DNA from: an uncultured Microbulbifer sp.
Lineage (GTDB): Bacteria; Pseudomonadota; Gammaproteobacteria; Pseudomonadales; Cellvibrionaceae
NCBI RefSeq assembly: GCF_947504145.1
Contig: NZ_CANNGQ010000001.1
Location: forward strand, 558,001 to 622,000
Reading direction: 5' to 3'
DNA length: 64,000 bases
Within the stretch, counting starts at the first letter, position 1, and each line of letters begins with the position of its first letter. Both the position numbers and the translations under genes were made by a program. The notes below the pieces were generated by a model. It searched no databases, was not told the origin of the DNA, and worked only from the letters and a program-made list of their open reading frames with translations. Shown here one piece after another: positions 1 to 8,056 of this stretch.

Positions 1-1
1 T

Positions 2-289
2 GCATTACATTTTTTTGTTCCACTCGCTATCGCCTGGTTTTTCTTTCGCGATGACTGGAAAAAAGCCGCGCTGTTTATGCTGGCGGCAAACCTTGTCGAC
101 CTGGATCACCTGTGGGCGTCGCCGATCTACGATCCGGATCGTTGCAGTATCAACTTCCATCCTCTGCACACCATGTTCCCGATCTCCTTCTATGGTGCAA
201 TGATGTTCCTGCCCTGGAAGCCTGTGCGCTGGCTGGGTATCGGTCTGGTTGCCCATATGTTGCTGGATGCCATTGACTGCGCTTTCTAA
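2..289 (+). CDS. DUF6122-like small membrane protein (5' truncated by window edge)
   Basis: The frame is open from the first bases of the window and ends with TAA at 287-289, so the start lies outside. About 95 residues are visible: a hydrophobic segment near the edge, then LVDLDHLWASPIYDPDRCS and FHPLHT, then a second hydrophobic stretch near the C-terminus. The DLDH and HPLHT pattern is typical of DUF6122-type inner membrane proteins of unknown function. The His and Asp residues could bind metal, but that is inference. A perfect 10-bp hairpin follows the stop. Confidence 0.75.
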   Translation, partial: ALHFFVPLAIAWFFFRDDWKKAALFMLAANLVDLDHLWASPIYDPDRCSINFHPLHTMFPISFYGAMMFLPWKPVRWLGIGLVAHMLLDAIDCAF

Positions 290-304
290 GCCGCACCCGC
301 CATT

Positions 305-328
305 TTCACCGCCCGTCCGGGCGGTGAA
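305..328. terminator. hairpin after the DUF6122-like gene, weak terminator candidate
   Basis: Positions 305-314 and 319-328 form a perfect 10-bp stem with a 4-base loop, 15 bases after the stop codon. No T-run follows on the plus strand, so it may be a 3'-end stabiliser rather than an intrinsic terminator. Confidence 0.4.
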
Positions 329-435
329 GCCTCTACCCTGACTATATTGTTTGCAGATGCGACACCGAGGAGCGTGTTTCCTCATGGGGTGTACCTGGGT
401 TCCGCTTCCACAGGCCTGCAGGCCGAAGATAGCGG

Positions 436-476
436 TTGCACTCTCGTTTGCGACCGATCTAGAATGTGATCACATT
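436..476 (+). promoter_or_regulatory. sigma-70 promoter with palindromic operator for the putrescine genes
   Basis: TTGCAC at 436-441 and TAGAAT at 460-465 are separated by 18 bases, a good sigma-70 match. The perfect 14-bp palindrome AATGTGATCACATT at 463-476 overlaps the -10 box and the expected start of transcription, the usual place for a repressor. It resembles a CRP half-site pair with no spacer, so a dedicated dimeric repressor is more likely than CRP. Transcription would run into the aminotransferase gene at 545. Confidence 0.6.
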
Positions 477-544
477 TTGCGGGCCACGCTGCAGAGGCCC
501 TGTATCGGCCCTCTGCAGGCGTCATTCGAATCAGGAGTGAATTC

Positions 545-1894
545 ATGAACAAAAGCCAGTTACAGCAGCATGACCGCGATCACCTGTTGCACCCGTTTAC
601 AGATTTTCACGATCTGGGCAACCAGGGCACTCGGGTGATCACCAGTGCCGAGGGCGCCTATATCACCGATATCGATGGGCACCAGATGCTCGACGGTATG
701 TCCGGCCTGTGGTGCTGTAACCTGGGCTATAGCCGCCGGGAAATCAGTGAGGCAATTTACGAGCAGCTGAACAAGCTGCCGTTCTATAACAGTTTTTTCC
801 AGTGCACCACGGTGCCCTCCATCGAGCTGGCCGATATGCTGGCGGACGTCACGCCCGCCGGTATGAACAATGTGTTCTTTACCGGCTCCGGCAGTGAGGC
901 CAACGACACCAACCTGCGCATCATCCGCCGCTACTGGGACCTGCAAGAACAGCCCGAGAAGCGCATCGTCATTTCGCGTAAAAACGCCTATCACGGCTCC
1001 ACCATCGGTGGTGCCAGCCTCGGCGGTATGAGCGGGATGCACAAACAGTTCCAGGGGCTCGATTATATTGAGCATGTGCAGCAGCCCTACTGGTTTGGTG
1101 AGGGTGGCGACATGTCGCCGGAAGAGTTTGGCGTACAGGCTGCGCGGAGTCTGGATGAGAAGATTCAGGAACTCGGCCCGGAAAAAGTGGCCGCGTTTAT
1201 CGCCGAGCCAATTCAGGGTGCCGGTGGTGTGATCATTCCGCCGGAAACCTACTGGCCGGAAATCAAAAAAGTGCTGGACCAGTACGACATCCTGCTGGTG
1301 ATGGACGAGGTGATTTTCGGTTTTGGCCGTACCGGGGAATGGTTTGGTGCCGACTATTACGGCATGAAGCCGGATCTGATGACCTTCGCCAAAGCGGTGA
1401 CCAATGGTTATTTCCCGCTGGGGGGAACCATGGTTAGCGACCGCGTGGCCGGTGTCATCAAGGCAAAGGGCGGCGAGTTTACCCACGGGTATACCTATTC
1501 GGCGCACCCGGCAGCCTGTATGGCCGGTATCGCCACCATCAATATCCTTCGCGAAGAAAAAATCGTCGAAAATGTACGCGACAACACCGGCCCATACCTG
1601 GCCAAGCGTTGGGCGGAGCTGGCGGACCACTCGATTGTGGGCGAGGCGCGCAGCCTGGGCCTTGTGGGTGCGCTGGAACTGGTGAAGGACAAGGGCAGCC
1701 GTGCACGCTTTGATGACAAATGTACCGCAGGTGCAGTGTGCCGGGATATGAGTATCAAACACGGCCTGGTGATGCGCGCGACTGGCGACACCATGATCAT
1801 CGCACCACCGCTGATTCTCACGAAAGAGCAGATTGACGAGCTGGTGGAAAAGGCGCACCGTGCGTTGGATGATACCGCTCGAGCCATGGCATAA
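545..1894 (+). CDS. spuC: class III aminotransferase, putrescine/polyamine-pyruvate type (SpuC-like)
   Basis: This 449-residue protein is a PLP-dependent omega-aminotransferase. Visible landmarks are the N-terminal WCCNLGYS segment, the cofactor-binding TGSGSEAND loop, the MDEVI motif with Asp254, which contacts the PLP ring nitrogen, and FAKAVTNGY with the Schiff-base Lys283. Length and the aromatic N-terminal segment fit the SpuC group, which moves the amino group of putrescine or other polyamines to pyruvate in the cytoplasm. The next gene, 33 bases downstream, is a gamma-glutamylpolyamine synthetase, which supports a polyamine role. The substrate is inferred from family and context; other omega-amino acids or diamines remain possible. 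GAGTGAATTC precedes the ATG. Confidence 0.85.
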   Translation: MNKSQLQQHDRDHLLHPFTDFHDLGNQGTRVITSAEGAYITDIDGHQMLDGMSGLWCCNLGYSRREISEAIYEQLNKLPFYNSFFQCTTVPSIELADMLADVTPAGMNNVFFTGSGSEANDTNLRIIRRYWDLQEQPEKRIVISRKNAYHGSTIGGASLGGMSGMHKQFQGLDYIEHVQQPYWFGEGGDMSPEEFGVQAARSLDEKIQELGPEKVAAFIAEPIQGAGGVIIPPETYWPEIKKVLDQYDILLVMDEVIFGFGRTGEWFGADYYGMKPDLMTFAKAVTNGYFPLGGTMVSDRVAGVIKAKGGEFTHGYTYSAHPAACMAGIATINILREEKIVENVRDNTGPYLAKRWAELADHSIVGEARSLGLVGALELVKDKGSRARFDDKCTAGAVCRDMSIKHGLVMRATGDTMIIAPPLILTKEQIDELVEKAHRALDDTARAMA

Positions 1895-1927
1895 ACTGGC
1901 TCCTGAACGCAACAAGTTCCCACCAAC

Positions 1928-3325
1928 GTGAATCGTTTTATGGCAGCACAAAAACAATATCAGCCGTCCGCACAATTGCTTTCGGATTCGGAAGCATTTC
2001 TGGAGGCGCACCCGGATCTCAAATGGGTCGAGGGGTTCGTCTTTGATATCAACGGCGTGCCGCGCGGTAAATGGCTACCGGCAGATTCTGCCCGGAAACT
2101 GCTCGGCGGTGGATTGCAGATGCCGCGCAGTGCTGTGAGCCTGGATATCTGGGGGCGCGATATTGAAAACAGCCCGCTGGTATTTGCCAGCGGCGATAGC
2201 GATGGTGTCTGTCAGCCAGTATCCGCGATAAGCCTGGCACCATGGCATCGCGAGCCGACGGCGCAGTTGCACATGCAGCTGTTTGAAGCGGACGGCTCCG
2301 AGCTTTATGCAGATCCACGTGCGCAGTTGCAGAAGGTGGTCCAGCGTCTGGCCGGCCTCGGTTACAAAGCGGTGTGTGCCACCGAGCTGGAATTCTATCT
2401 GCTGCGCGAAGAGGCGGATGACTTGGGGCGCCCGCGCCCGGTCAGTGACAACGACTCGGATCTGGTGCCATCCACCGATGTATACGATCTGGCAGAGTTG
2501 GATTCTCAGCGGCATTTTTTTGCCGATGTACGTGCCGCCTGTGAAGAGCAGGGCATTCCTGCAGATTCCATTTTGTCGGAATGTGCGCCCGGTCAGTTTG
2601 AAATTAACCTGCTGCACTGTGATGACCCGCTAAAGGTCGCCGACCAGACGTTGCTGTTCAAACGCCTGCTGAAAGGTGTTGCCCGCAGCCACGGTCTGCG
2701 TGTCAGTGCTATGGCCAAACCGTTTGGTGAGCTGGCAGGCAACGGTATGCATGTGCATATGAGCCTGGTGGATACCGATGGCAACAATGTGTTCGACGAC
2801 GGTACAGACGCCGGCTCAGATTTATTGCGCCACGCTGTAGCGGGCATGATGACAACGGCTAACGATGCCATGGCGATCTTCGCGCCCCACGCCAACTCCT
2901 ACCGACGCTTTCAGGAAAGCAGCCATGCACCGTTGAATCTGTGCTGGGGTTATGACAACCGCACGGTGACTTTCCGCATCCCGGCGAGTGAGCCCCAGGC
3001 ACGCCGGATTGAGCACCGTATTGCAGGTGCCGACGTAAATGCCTACCTGGTGTTGGCCGCGATCCTGGCCGGTGTGTGCCATGGCCTGGAAAATAAACTC
3101 CAGCCGCCCGCACCGGTAGAAGGGGATGCCTACCAGGTCGAAAGCGATCAGCTGATTAATACCTGGGGCGGCGCGCTCGACCGGTTTGCCGAAAGTGCCC
3201 TGTGGCAGGAATATTTGGATCCGGAGTTTGTGGAATTGTTCGTGCTGTTGAAGCGGCAGGAGCAAGCGGAAATTGCCGCGCGGGTAACCGATGTGGAATA
3301 CCAGAGTTATCTGCAGCGGGTTTGA
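1928..3325 (+). CDS. puuA: glutamine synthetase family protein, probable gamma-glutamylputrescine synthetase
   Basis: This 465-residue protein has the glutamine synthetase fold: an N-terminal beta-grasp part (about 30-125) and a catalytic part with the metal-binding Glu segment TELEFYLL, GQFEINLLH, NGMHVHMSL and the nucleotide-binding NSYRRF region. It lacks the adenylylation tail and is shorter than GlnA, as expected for PuuA/SpuI enzymes that ligate glutamate to putrescine. It follows the SpuC-like gene by 33 bases and is probably cotranscribed. The start is uncertain: GTG at 1928 gives the longest product and ATG at 1940 is an alternative; neither has a clear Shine-Dalgarno sequence. Confidence 0.82.
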   Translation: MNRFMAAQKQYQPSAQLLSDSEAFLEAHPDLKWVEGFVFDINGVPRGKWLPADSARKLLGGGLQMPRSAVSLDIWGRDIENSPLVFASGDSDGVCQPVSAISLAPWHREPTAQLHMQLFEADGSELYADPRAQLQKVVQRLAGLGYKAVCATELEFYLLREEADDLGRPRPVSDNDSDLVPSTDVYDLAELDSQRHFFADVRAACEEQGIPADSILSECAPGQFEINLLHCDDPLKVADQTLLFKRLLKGVARSHGLRVSAMAKPFGELAGNGMHVHMSLVDTDGNNVFDDGTDAGSDLLRHAVAGMMTTANDAMAIFAPHANSYRRFQESSHAPLNLCWGYDNRTVTFRIPASEPQARRIEHRIAGADVNAYLVLAAILAGVCHGLENKLQPPAPVEGDAYQVESDQLINTWGGALDRFAESALWQEYLDPEFVELFVLLKRQEQAEIAARVTDVEYQSYLQRV

Positions 3326-3391
3326 TCCGCTGCCAGAATGTGTTCAGGCGGTAATTGCGACCAGCATTCAACGGCTTTGGTGACAGGCTAG

Positions 3392-3419
3392 TTGGTACCA
3401 GGAAATGCTCTGCTATACC
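3392..3419 (+). promoter_or_regulatory. promoter candidate for a small RNA
   Basis: TTGGTA at 3392-3397 and TATACC at 3414-3419 are 16 bases apart, and TG one base before the -10 box gives an extended -10. The predicted start near 3426 lies just before a stem-loop and about 95 bases before a strong terminator. Confidence 0.4.
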
Positions 3420-3425
3420 TAAGTC

Positions 3426-3520
3426 AGACAGCTGTGAACTTGCGTACACAGCGCGTCGCAAACTCTCCTCCTGAAAGTGTGTTCGAGAAACTGGCCCGCC
3501 TTTTGGCGGGCATTTTTTTT
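3426..3520 (+). ncRNA. candidate small RNA with a CUCCUCC-type anti-Shine-Dalgarno stretch
   Basis: The segment has the layout of a trans-acting sRNA: a 5' stem-loop (3431-3436 pairs with 3447-3452), an apparently unpaired linker with CTCTCCTCCTG at 3463-3473, and a strong intrinsic terminator at 3494-3520. The linker is complementary to the ribosome-binding AGGAGG core. A promoter-like sequence sits just upstream. No open reading frame covers it. It could instead be the 3' end of the glutamine synthetase-family transcript. It matches no sRNA family that I recognise. Confidence 0.4.
3494..3520 (+). terminator. strong Rho-independent terminator
   Basis: GCCCGCC at 3494-3500 pairs with GGCGGGC at 3505-3511 around a TTTT loop, followed by eight T at 3513-3520. 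It ends transcription 170 bases beyond the glutamine synthetase-family gene and before the ompW promoter. Confidence 0.9.
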
Positions 3521-3578
3521 GGCCAAAAGTTTTTTGCAGAAATTTCTTCCCATTTGACGGGTAAACCTTAGACAGTAC

Positions 3579-3609
3579 TTGCTGTTTTCCGGAAAACTCC
3601 ACCTATACT
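3579..3609 (+). promoter_or_regulatory. promoter region of the OmpW gene with a 14-bp palindrome
   Basis: TATACT at 3604-3609 is a good -10 box. TTGCTG at 3579-3584 is a possible -35 box, but the 19-base spacing is long. The perfect palindrome GTTTTCCGGAAAAC at 3584-3597 fills the spacer and looks like a regulator site. Confidence 0.5.
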
Positions 3610-3694
3610 GAAACTAACCGCACGCACGGGTCACATTTTATTTTGATTGACTCAGGGCGGCTATGGAGCATTTCAGAGTTACAAGGAGTTACCC

Positions 3695-4477
3695 ATGCGA
3701 ACCAAGTCTCTTCTTTTACCGCTGGCCATTGCAGCTGCCAGCGCCACTTCACCGGCATTCGCCGATTTCAACGGCGGTGATTTTATTCTGCGTGCGGGTG
3801 CGGCCTGGATGGATGCCGACGACTCGGTATTTTCCGAGTCCACCGTCGTTCTTGTCCCAGATCCAAACGATCCTATGGGTACCATCCCGGTAGCGGTGGG
3901 CGACTCGCTGGATCTGGATGACAGCACCACTTGGTTTATCAATGGCACATTCTTTGTGGCAGACCACTGGGCGGTTGAGCTGTACCACATGAACAGCGCG
4001 GACATGGAGGCGACCTACAGCACCTATGCGACGTCGTCAGATTTTGACTTCCGCAGCTCCGATGGAATTGGGGATTTTGAAACCAATGTGACCAGCCTGT
4101 TTGTTGACTGGTACCCGGTATGTGTCGAGTCCTGGGTGCAGCCTTATATTGGTGTCGGCTTCAACTACACCGATATTGAGCAGGATTTCCTGCGCCCGGT
4201 GTTCACTTACGATGATGTCGATTACGGTCTGGTGAATTTCGGCAGCTCCTGGGGCTGGACCGCACAGGTTGGTATCGACATTGAATTCGGTCGCGATGCC
4301 AACTGGCTGTTTAACGCGTCCGCCATGTATGTGGATGCCGATCCGGAAATCGAAGTCGGCGTTGACAATGTCGTGCTGAGCAACGGTCTTGTTCTCGATT
4401 CCGTCCGCTACAAAGATGAGCTTCAGCTGGATTCCTGGATCTTCAATTTGGGCGTAGGCTACAAGTTCAGCTTCTGA
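3695..4477 (+). CDS. OmpW family outer membrane protein
   Basis: The ATG at 3695 follows AAGGAG at good distance, so this start is preferred over the longer open frame beginning at 3647. The 260-residue product begins with a Sec signal peptide ending ATSPAFA and continues as DFNGGDFILRAGAAW, the OmpW N-terminal strand. Alternating beta-strands follow, including VEPYxGVG-like WVQPYIGVGFNYT, and the protein ends in GVGYKFSF with the C-terminal Phe needed for outer membrane insertion. OmpW proteins are eight-stranded barrels thought to pass small hydrophobic molecules. The substrate here is unknown. Confidence 0.88.
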   Translation: MRTKSLLLPLAIAAASATSPAFADFNGGDFILRAGAAWMDADDSVFSESTVVLVPDPNDPMGTIPVAVGDSLDLDDSTTWFINGTFFVADHWAVELYHMNSADMEATYSTYATSSDFDFRSSDGIGDFETNVTSLFVDWYPVCVESWVQPYIGVGFNYTDIEQDFLRPVFTYDDVDYGLVNFGSSWGWTAQVGIDIEFGRDANWLFNASAMYVDADPEIEVGVDNVVLSNGLVLDSVRYKDELQLDSWIFNLGVGYKFSF

Positions 4478-4502
4478 TCTGTCGAATGCTCCAGACATCA
4501 TT

Positions 4503-4539
4503 GCCCCGGTTCTCGTACCTGATACGAGGCCGGGGCTTT
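4503..4539 (+). terminator. terminator-like hairpin after ompW
   Basis: GCCCCGG (4503-4509) pairs with CCGGGGC (4530-4536) and an inner CTCGTA/TACGAG stem closes the loop. Only three T follow, so termination strength is uncertain. Confidence 0.6.
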
Positions 4540-4725
4540 GTCGTGGTGCCTGATGATTCGTGGCATTGTATAAAAATACACCGGTTCACCGAGCGGTGGA
4601 CTGAGTAGTCTTGTCTCCGGTGTGGACGGTTTCTGTCTGGCAGTCATTTCTTTGCCGGTGTATTCTTCGCCTCTTTCGGCGCCTGATCTTTTTGTATTCG
4701 CCAAAACAATAACTATGGGGAAACT

Positions 4726-6159
4726 ATGACCGCCTTGGGAAATCGTACAGACGGTCCATCGGCCCAGTCGCGGCCACTGAATATTTGCTTGCTCGGTTAT
4801 CGTAGTCATCCCCATTGTGGCGGGCAGGGGGTTTATCTTTTTTACTTGAGTAAAGCGTTGGTGGATGCGGGGCATCGGGTCGACGTGATTTCCGGCCAGC
4901 CATACCCTGAGTTGGACTCACGGGTGCGCCTGATCAAAATGCCCGGCCTGAACCTCTACGAGCACCCGCATCCAACCCGCGCCCTTCGGCCACGGCACCT
5001 GTTGCGCTGGGCGGATTTCTACGAGTGGTTTGGCAAGCTCACCGGCGCATTTGCAGAGCCCTACAGTTTCGGCCGTCGTGTGGCCCGCTACCTGCGCACC
5101 CACGGACGTGAGTACGATGTGGTGCACGACAATCAGTCCCTCTGCCACGGCCTGTTGACTATCGAAAAGCAGGGTGTTCCGGTAGTTGCCACAATCCATC
5201 ACCCCATTACCCGAGACCGGCAATTGGCCATCGACGCGGCACCCGACTGGAAGTATCGGTTGCTGGTGCGCCGCTGGCACAGCTTTCTCGGGATGCAGAT
5301 CAAGGTGTCTCGCCGGCTGAAGCATATCGTCACCGTTTCGACCCAGTCTTATAACGACATCGTCGAACAATTCGGTGTCGCTCCCTCGCGCCTGAAGCTG
5401 ATTTATAACGGTATTGATACCGAGCTGTTTAAGCCGCAGCCACAGGAAATACCGAACCCCTGGCAGATTATGACAACGGCGTCTGCGGACCAGCCCCTGA
5501 AGGGTTTGCGCTTTCTGTTGCAGGCTCTGGCACAGCTGAGAAATCGCTACCCCGAGCTGACGTTGCTGGTGGTTGGCAAACTGCGGGAAGGCGGTGCCAC
5601 GGCGAAGCTACTCAAGGAGCTGCGCCTGCAGGGCTCCGTCCGTTTTGTCTCGGGTATTTCCAATCAGGAGATGGTGGAGCACTACACATCTTCCTCGATG
5701 GTGGTGTGCCCGTCGCTTTACGAGGGATTCGGCTTGCCTGCCGGTGAGGCCATGGCTTGTGGAGTTCCGGTGATCTCCAGTGACGGCGGTGCGCTGCCCG
5801 AAGTGGTAGGTGATGCGGGAATTGTGGTCCCTGCGGGGGACAGTGATGCACTGGCGCACGCGATTGAAAAGGTGTTGAGCGATAACGAACTGCGCGCAAC
5901 ATTGGGCCGCGCCGGGCGCCAGCGTATCGAAGAGAAATTTTCCTGGCAGGTAGCGGCAAAACACCTGGTAGCCTACTACCGGGGCATTATTGGTTCCCGG
6001 GGAAGGGTTGGGGGCGCTGTCGAAGAGCGTTGCCAGGTCGGAGCGCAATCGAATCCGCAGGCCACCCGGGCAGAACTCCTGAATCAAAGCTCGGCAAACA
6101 GTGCAGAATCCGCGTCCGGCGGAGAACAGAATTCGAAAAATCAGGGAGAAGCTGCCTGA
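4726..6159 (+). CDS. glycosyltransferase family 4 protein
   Basis: This 477-residue GT-B glycosyltransferase has an N-terminal acceptor domain starting LNICLLGYRSHPHCGGQGVY with the Gly-rich loop, and a C-terminal donor domain with LIYNGIDTELF and CPSLYEGFGLPAGEAMACG, the family 4 E-x7-E motif. It probably transfers a sugar to a lipid-linked or surface glycan in the cytoplasm. The last 55 residues or so are a low-complexity tail rich in Gly, Ser, Asn and Glu, beyond the usual domain end. The stop TGA at 6157-6159 overlaps the ATG of the methyltransferase (TGATG), so the two are translationally coupled. Donor and acceptor are unknown. Confidence 0.87.
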   Translation: MTALGNRTDGPSAQSRPLNICLLGYRSHPHCGGQGVYLFYLSKALVDAGHRVDVISGQPYPELDSRVRLIKMPGLNLYEHPHPTRALRPRHLLRWADFYEWFGKLTGAFAEPYSFGRRVARYLRTHGREYDVVHDNQSLCHGLLTIEKQGVPVVATIHHPITRDRQLAIDAAPDWKYRLLVRRWHSFLGMQIKVSRRLKHIVTVSTQSYNDIVEQFGVAPSRLKLIYNGIDTELFKPQPQEIPNPWQIMTTASADQPLKGLRFLLQALAQLRNRYPELTLLVVGKLREGGATAKLLKELRLQGSVRFVSGISNQEMVEHYTSSSMVVCPSLYEGFGLPAGEAMACGVPVISSDGGALPEVVGDAGIVVPAGDSDALAHAIEKVLSDNELRATLGRAGRQRIEEKFSWQVAAKHLVAYYRGIIGSRGRVGGAVEERCQVGAQSNPQATRAELLNQSSANSAESASGGEQNSKNQGEAA

Positions 6160-6938
6160 TGATTACCGTGGCTCCTGCACTATTGAACCTGGAACCCGGC
6201 CAGCGGGTGCTCGACCTCGGGTGTGGCGAGGGTCGCCATGCCATTCACCTGATGTTGACCGACGACGTTGAAATTTTCGGTATCGACCTGAGCCAGCAGG
6301 ATATTCAAACCGCCAGCGAGCGTGCTGCACCATTTGTGTCCGCTGGGCAGCAGGTCGGGCGCCTGCAGTTTGGTGTGGGTAATGCATTGCAGCTTCCCTT
6401 TGCGGATCAGTTTTTTGATGTGGTGATCTGCTCTGAAGTACTGGAGCATATCGAGGATTACCAGGGTGTGCTCGAGGAAATCAATCGGGTGCTGAAACCT
6501 GGCGGCATTTTCACAGCAACAGTGCCCGCATTTTTTCCCGAGTGGGTCTGCTGGAAGCTGTCCGATGCCTATCACCAGGTGGAAGGTGGGCATATTCGAA
6601 TTTTCCGTGAAAAGCAGCTGCGCAATAGTATCGAGGCGATGGGGCATCAATACTTTGCCCGTCACAAGGCCCACGCACTCCATGCCCCTTACTGGTGGCT
6701 CAAGTGCCTTTTCTGGGGGCGGGATGAGCACCCTCTGATTTCCGCTTACCACCGCTTACTGGTGTGGGATCTGATGCAGAAGCCCCGCCTGACCCGCTGG
6801 GTGGAGAGGTTGCTCAACCCTCTGCTGGGAAAAAGTATTGCGCTGTATTTCGTCAAGCCGGCGCAAACGGAAGTGGCGTCGAACACTTTAGCGTCTCTTG
6901 AGTTGAAGAGTGTTGCCGGTGAGGAAGTTGCAGTATGA
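6159..6938 (+). CDS. class I SAM-dependent methyltransferase
   Basis: This 259-residue protein has motif I VLDLGCGEGRHA near residue 20, an acidic loop FGIDLSQQD and the post-motif VVICSEVLEHIEDY, all typical of the Methyltransf_11/25 fold. The ATG at 6159 is chosen because it overlaps the glycosyltransferase stop and is preceded by AGGGAGA; an upstream in-frame ATG at 6030 would add 43 residues lying inside the glycosyltransferase tail. It overlaps the next gene by 4 bases (ATGA at 6935-6938). The substrate is not evident; context suggests a glycan or lipid-linked intermediate. Confidence 0.85.
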   Translation: MITVAPALLNLEPGQRVLDLGCGEGRHAIHLMLTDDVEIFGIDLSQQDIQTASERAAPFVSAGQQVGRLQFGVGNALQLPFADQFFDVVICSEVLEHIEDYQGVLEEINRVLKPGGIFTATVPAFFPEWVCWKLSDAYHQVEGGHIRIFREKQLRNSIEAMGHQYFARHKAHALHAPYWWLKCLFWGRDEHPLISAYHRLLVWDLMQKPRLTRWVERLLNPLLGKSIALYFVKPAQTEVASNTLASLELKSVAGEEVAV

Positions 6939-8056
6939 GCACTTCAATGGACGCGGCACTGGAGCGGGCAGAAACGCCCGCGCTGTTCCCTGCCGATTTT
7001 GTGCGTCGCAGCGCCGATTACATTCTTTCTCAACAGCTGGCCGATGGATGCATTCCCTGGTTTGACGGACACCATGCAGATCCCTGGGACCATGTAGAAG
7101 CGGCAATGGGGCTGAGTATTGCAGGGGAGTATGCTGCAGCAGAACGCGCTTACGTCTGGCTTGCAGATAAGCAGCTGGACGATGGCAGCTGGTGGGCCGC
7201 GTACAAACGTGGCGAGGTGGATAACAGTGAGCGCCGTGAAACGAATTTTGTCGCGTACATTGCTACCGGTATCTGGCATCACTTTCTGATTACTGAAGAC
7301 CGAGGATTTCTTCTCCGCTTCTGGCCGATGGTCGAGCACGCGCTGGGGTTTGTACTGGCTTTGCAATCCGAGCACGGCGATATTCAGTGGGCTGTAGACG
7401 GGCAGGGTGAGCCCCTTGAGGATGCGCTGATTACCGGCTGCTCATCCATTTACAAAAGCCTCGAATGCGGTATCAATATCGCGAGCGCTCTCAACAGTGA
7501 GCGAGCGGATTGGCGGCGTGCCCGAGATCGGTTGGGCGATGCATTGCGAGAAAAGCCCCATCGATTCGATCGCACCTGGGAAAGCAAGGCGCGCTTTTCG
7601 ATGGACTGGTTTTACCCGGTATTGACCGGTGCCTTCGAAGGGGCCGGCGCAAAGCTGCGGCTGCAAAAACGGTGGGACGAATTTGTAGTGGCTGGGCTGG
7701 GCTGCCGCTGTGTGAACGATGAGCCCTGGGTAACCGTTGCCGAGTCCTGTGAGTTGACCATGGCGTTGCTGGCGGCCGGTGAACGGGAAAAAGCAGAGAC
7801 CATTTACCGGGGCCTGCATCGCTGGCAAGACGAGGATGGCGGCTACTGGACCGGCTATGTCTATCGTGACAATGCGGTGTGGCCGGAAGAAAAAACCACC
7901 TGGACTGTGGGCGCCATGCTGTTGGCGGCGGACGCACTGGCCGGGCTTACCCCGGCCAGCAGCCTCTTTACGCAGGTGAATTTACGGGATGCGCCGCAGA
8001 ATACCGAGGGTCTTGACTGTCTCCACCCGCTCGAACTGACCGGAAGCCAGCGCTAG
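6935..8056 (+). CDS. alpha/alpha-toroid protein of the prenyltransferase/terpenoid-cyclase superfamily
   Basis: This 373-residue protein contains repeated motifs such as QQLADGCIPW, KQLDDGSWWA and RWQDEDGGYWTGY, the QxxDG(S/G)W-type repeats of six-hairpin toroids. Databases usually name such proteins prenyltransferase, but the DXDD and DXXDD motifs of squalene cyclases and terpene synthases are not seen, so the catalytic role is open; a glycan-binding or hydrolytic toroid is possible. No signal peptide is visible. It is the third gene of a coupled glycosyltransferase-methyltransferase-toroid operon and its last 75 bases overlap the convergent methyltransferase gene. Confidence 0.7.
   Translation: MSTSMDAALERAETPALFPADFVRRSADYILSQQLADGCIPWFDGHHADPWDHVEAAMGLSIAGEYAAAERAYVWLADKQLDDGSWWAAYKRGEVDNSERRETNFVAYIATGIWHHFLITEDRGFLLRFWPMVEHALGFVLALQSEHGDIQWAVDGQGEPLEDALITGCSSIYKSLECGINIASALNSERADWRRARDRLGDALREKPHRFDRTWESKARFSMDWFYPVLTGAFEGAGAKLRLQKRWDEFVVAGLGCRCVNDEPWVTVAESCELTMALLAAGEREKAETIYRGLHRWQDEDGGYWTGYVYRDNAVWPEEKTTWTVGAMLLAADALAGLTPASSLFTQVNLRDAPQNTEGLDCLHPLELTGSQR

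Noticed and set aside
351-548. Small plus-strand open frame before the aminotransferase
   Set aside because: It spans the promoter and palindrome and has no ribosome site or family resemblance.
560-2011. 483-residue minus-strand open frame
   Set aside because: Antisense to the aminotransferase, no family character.
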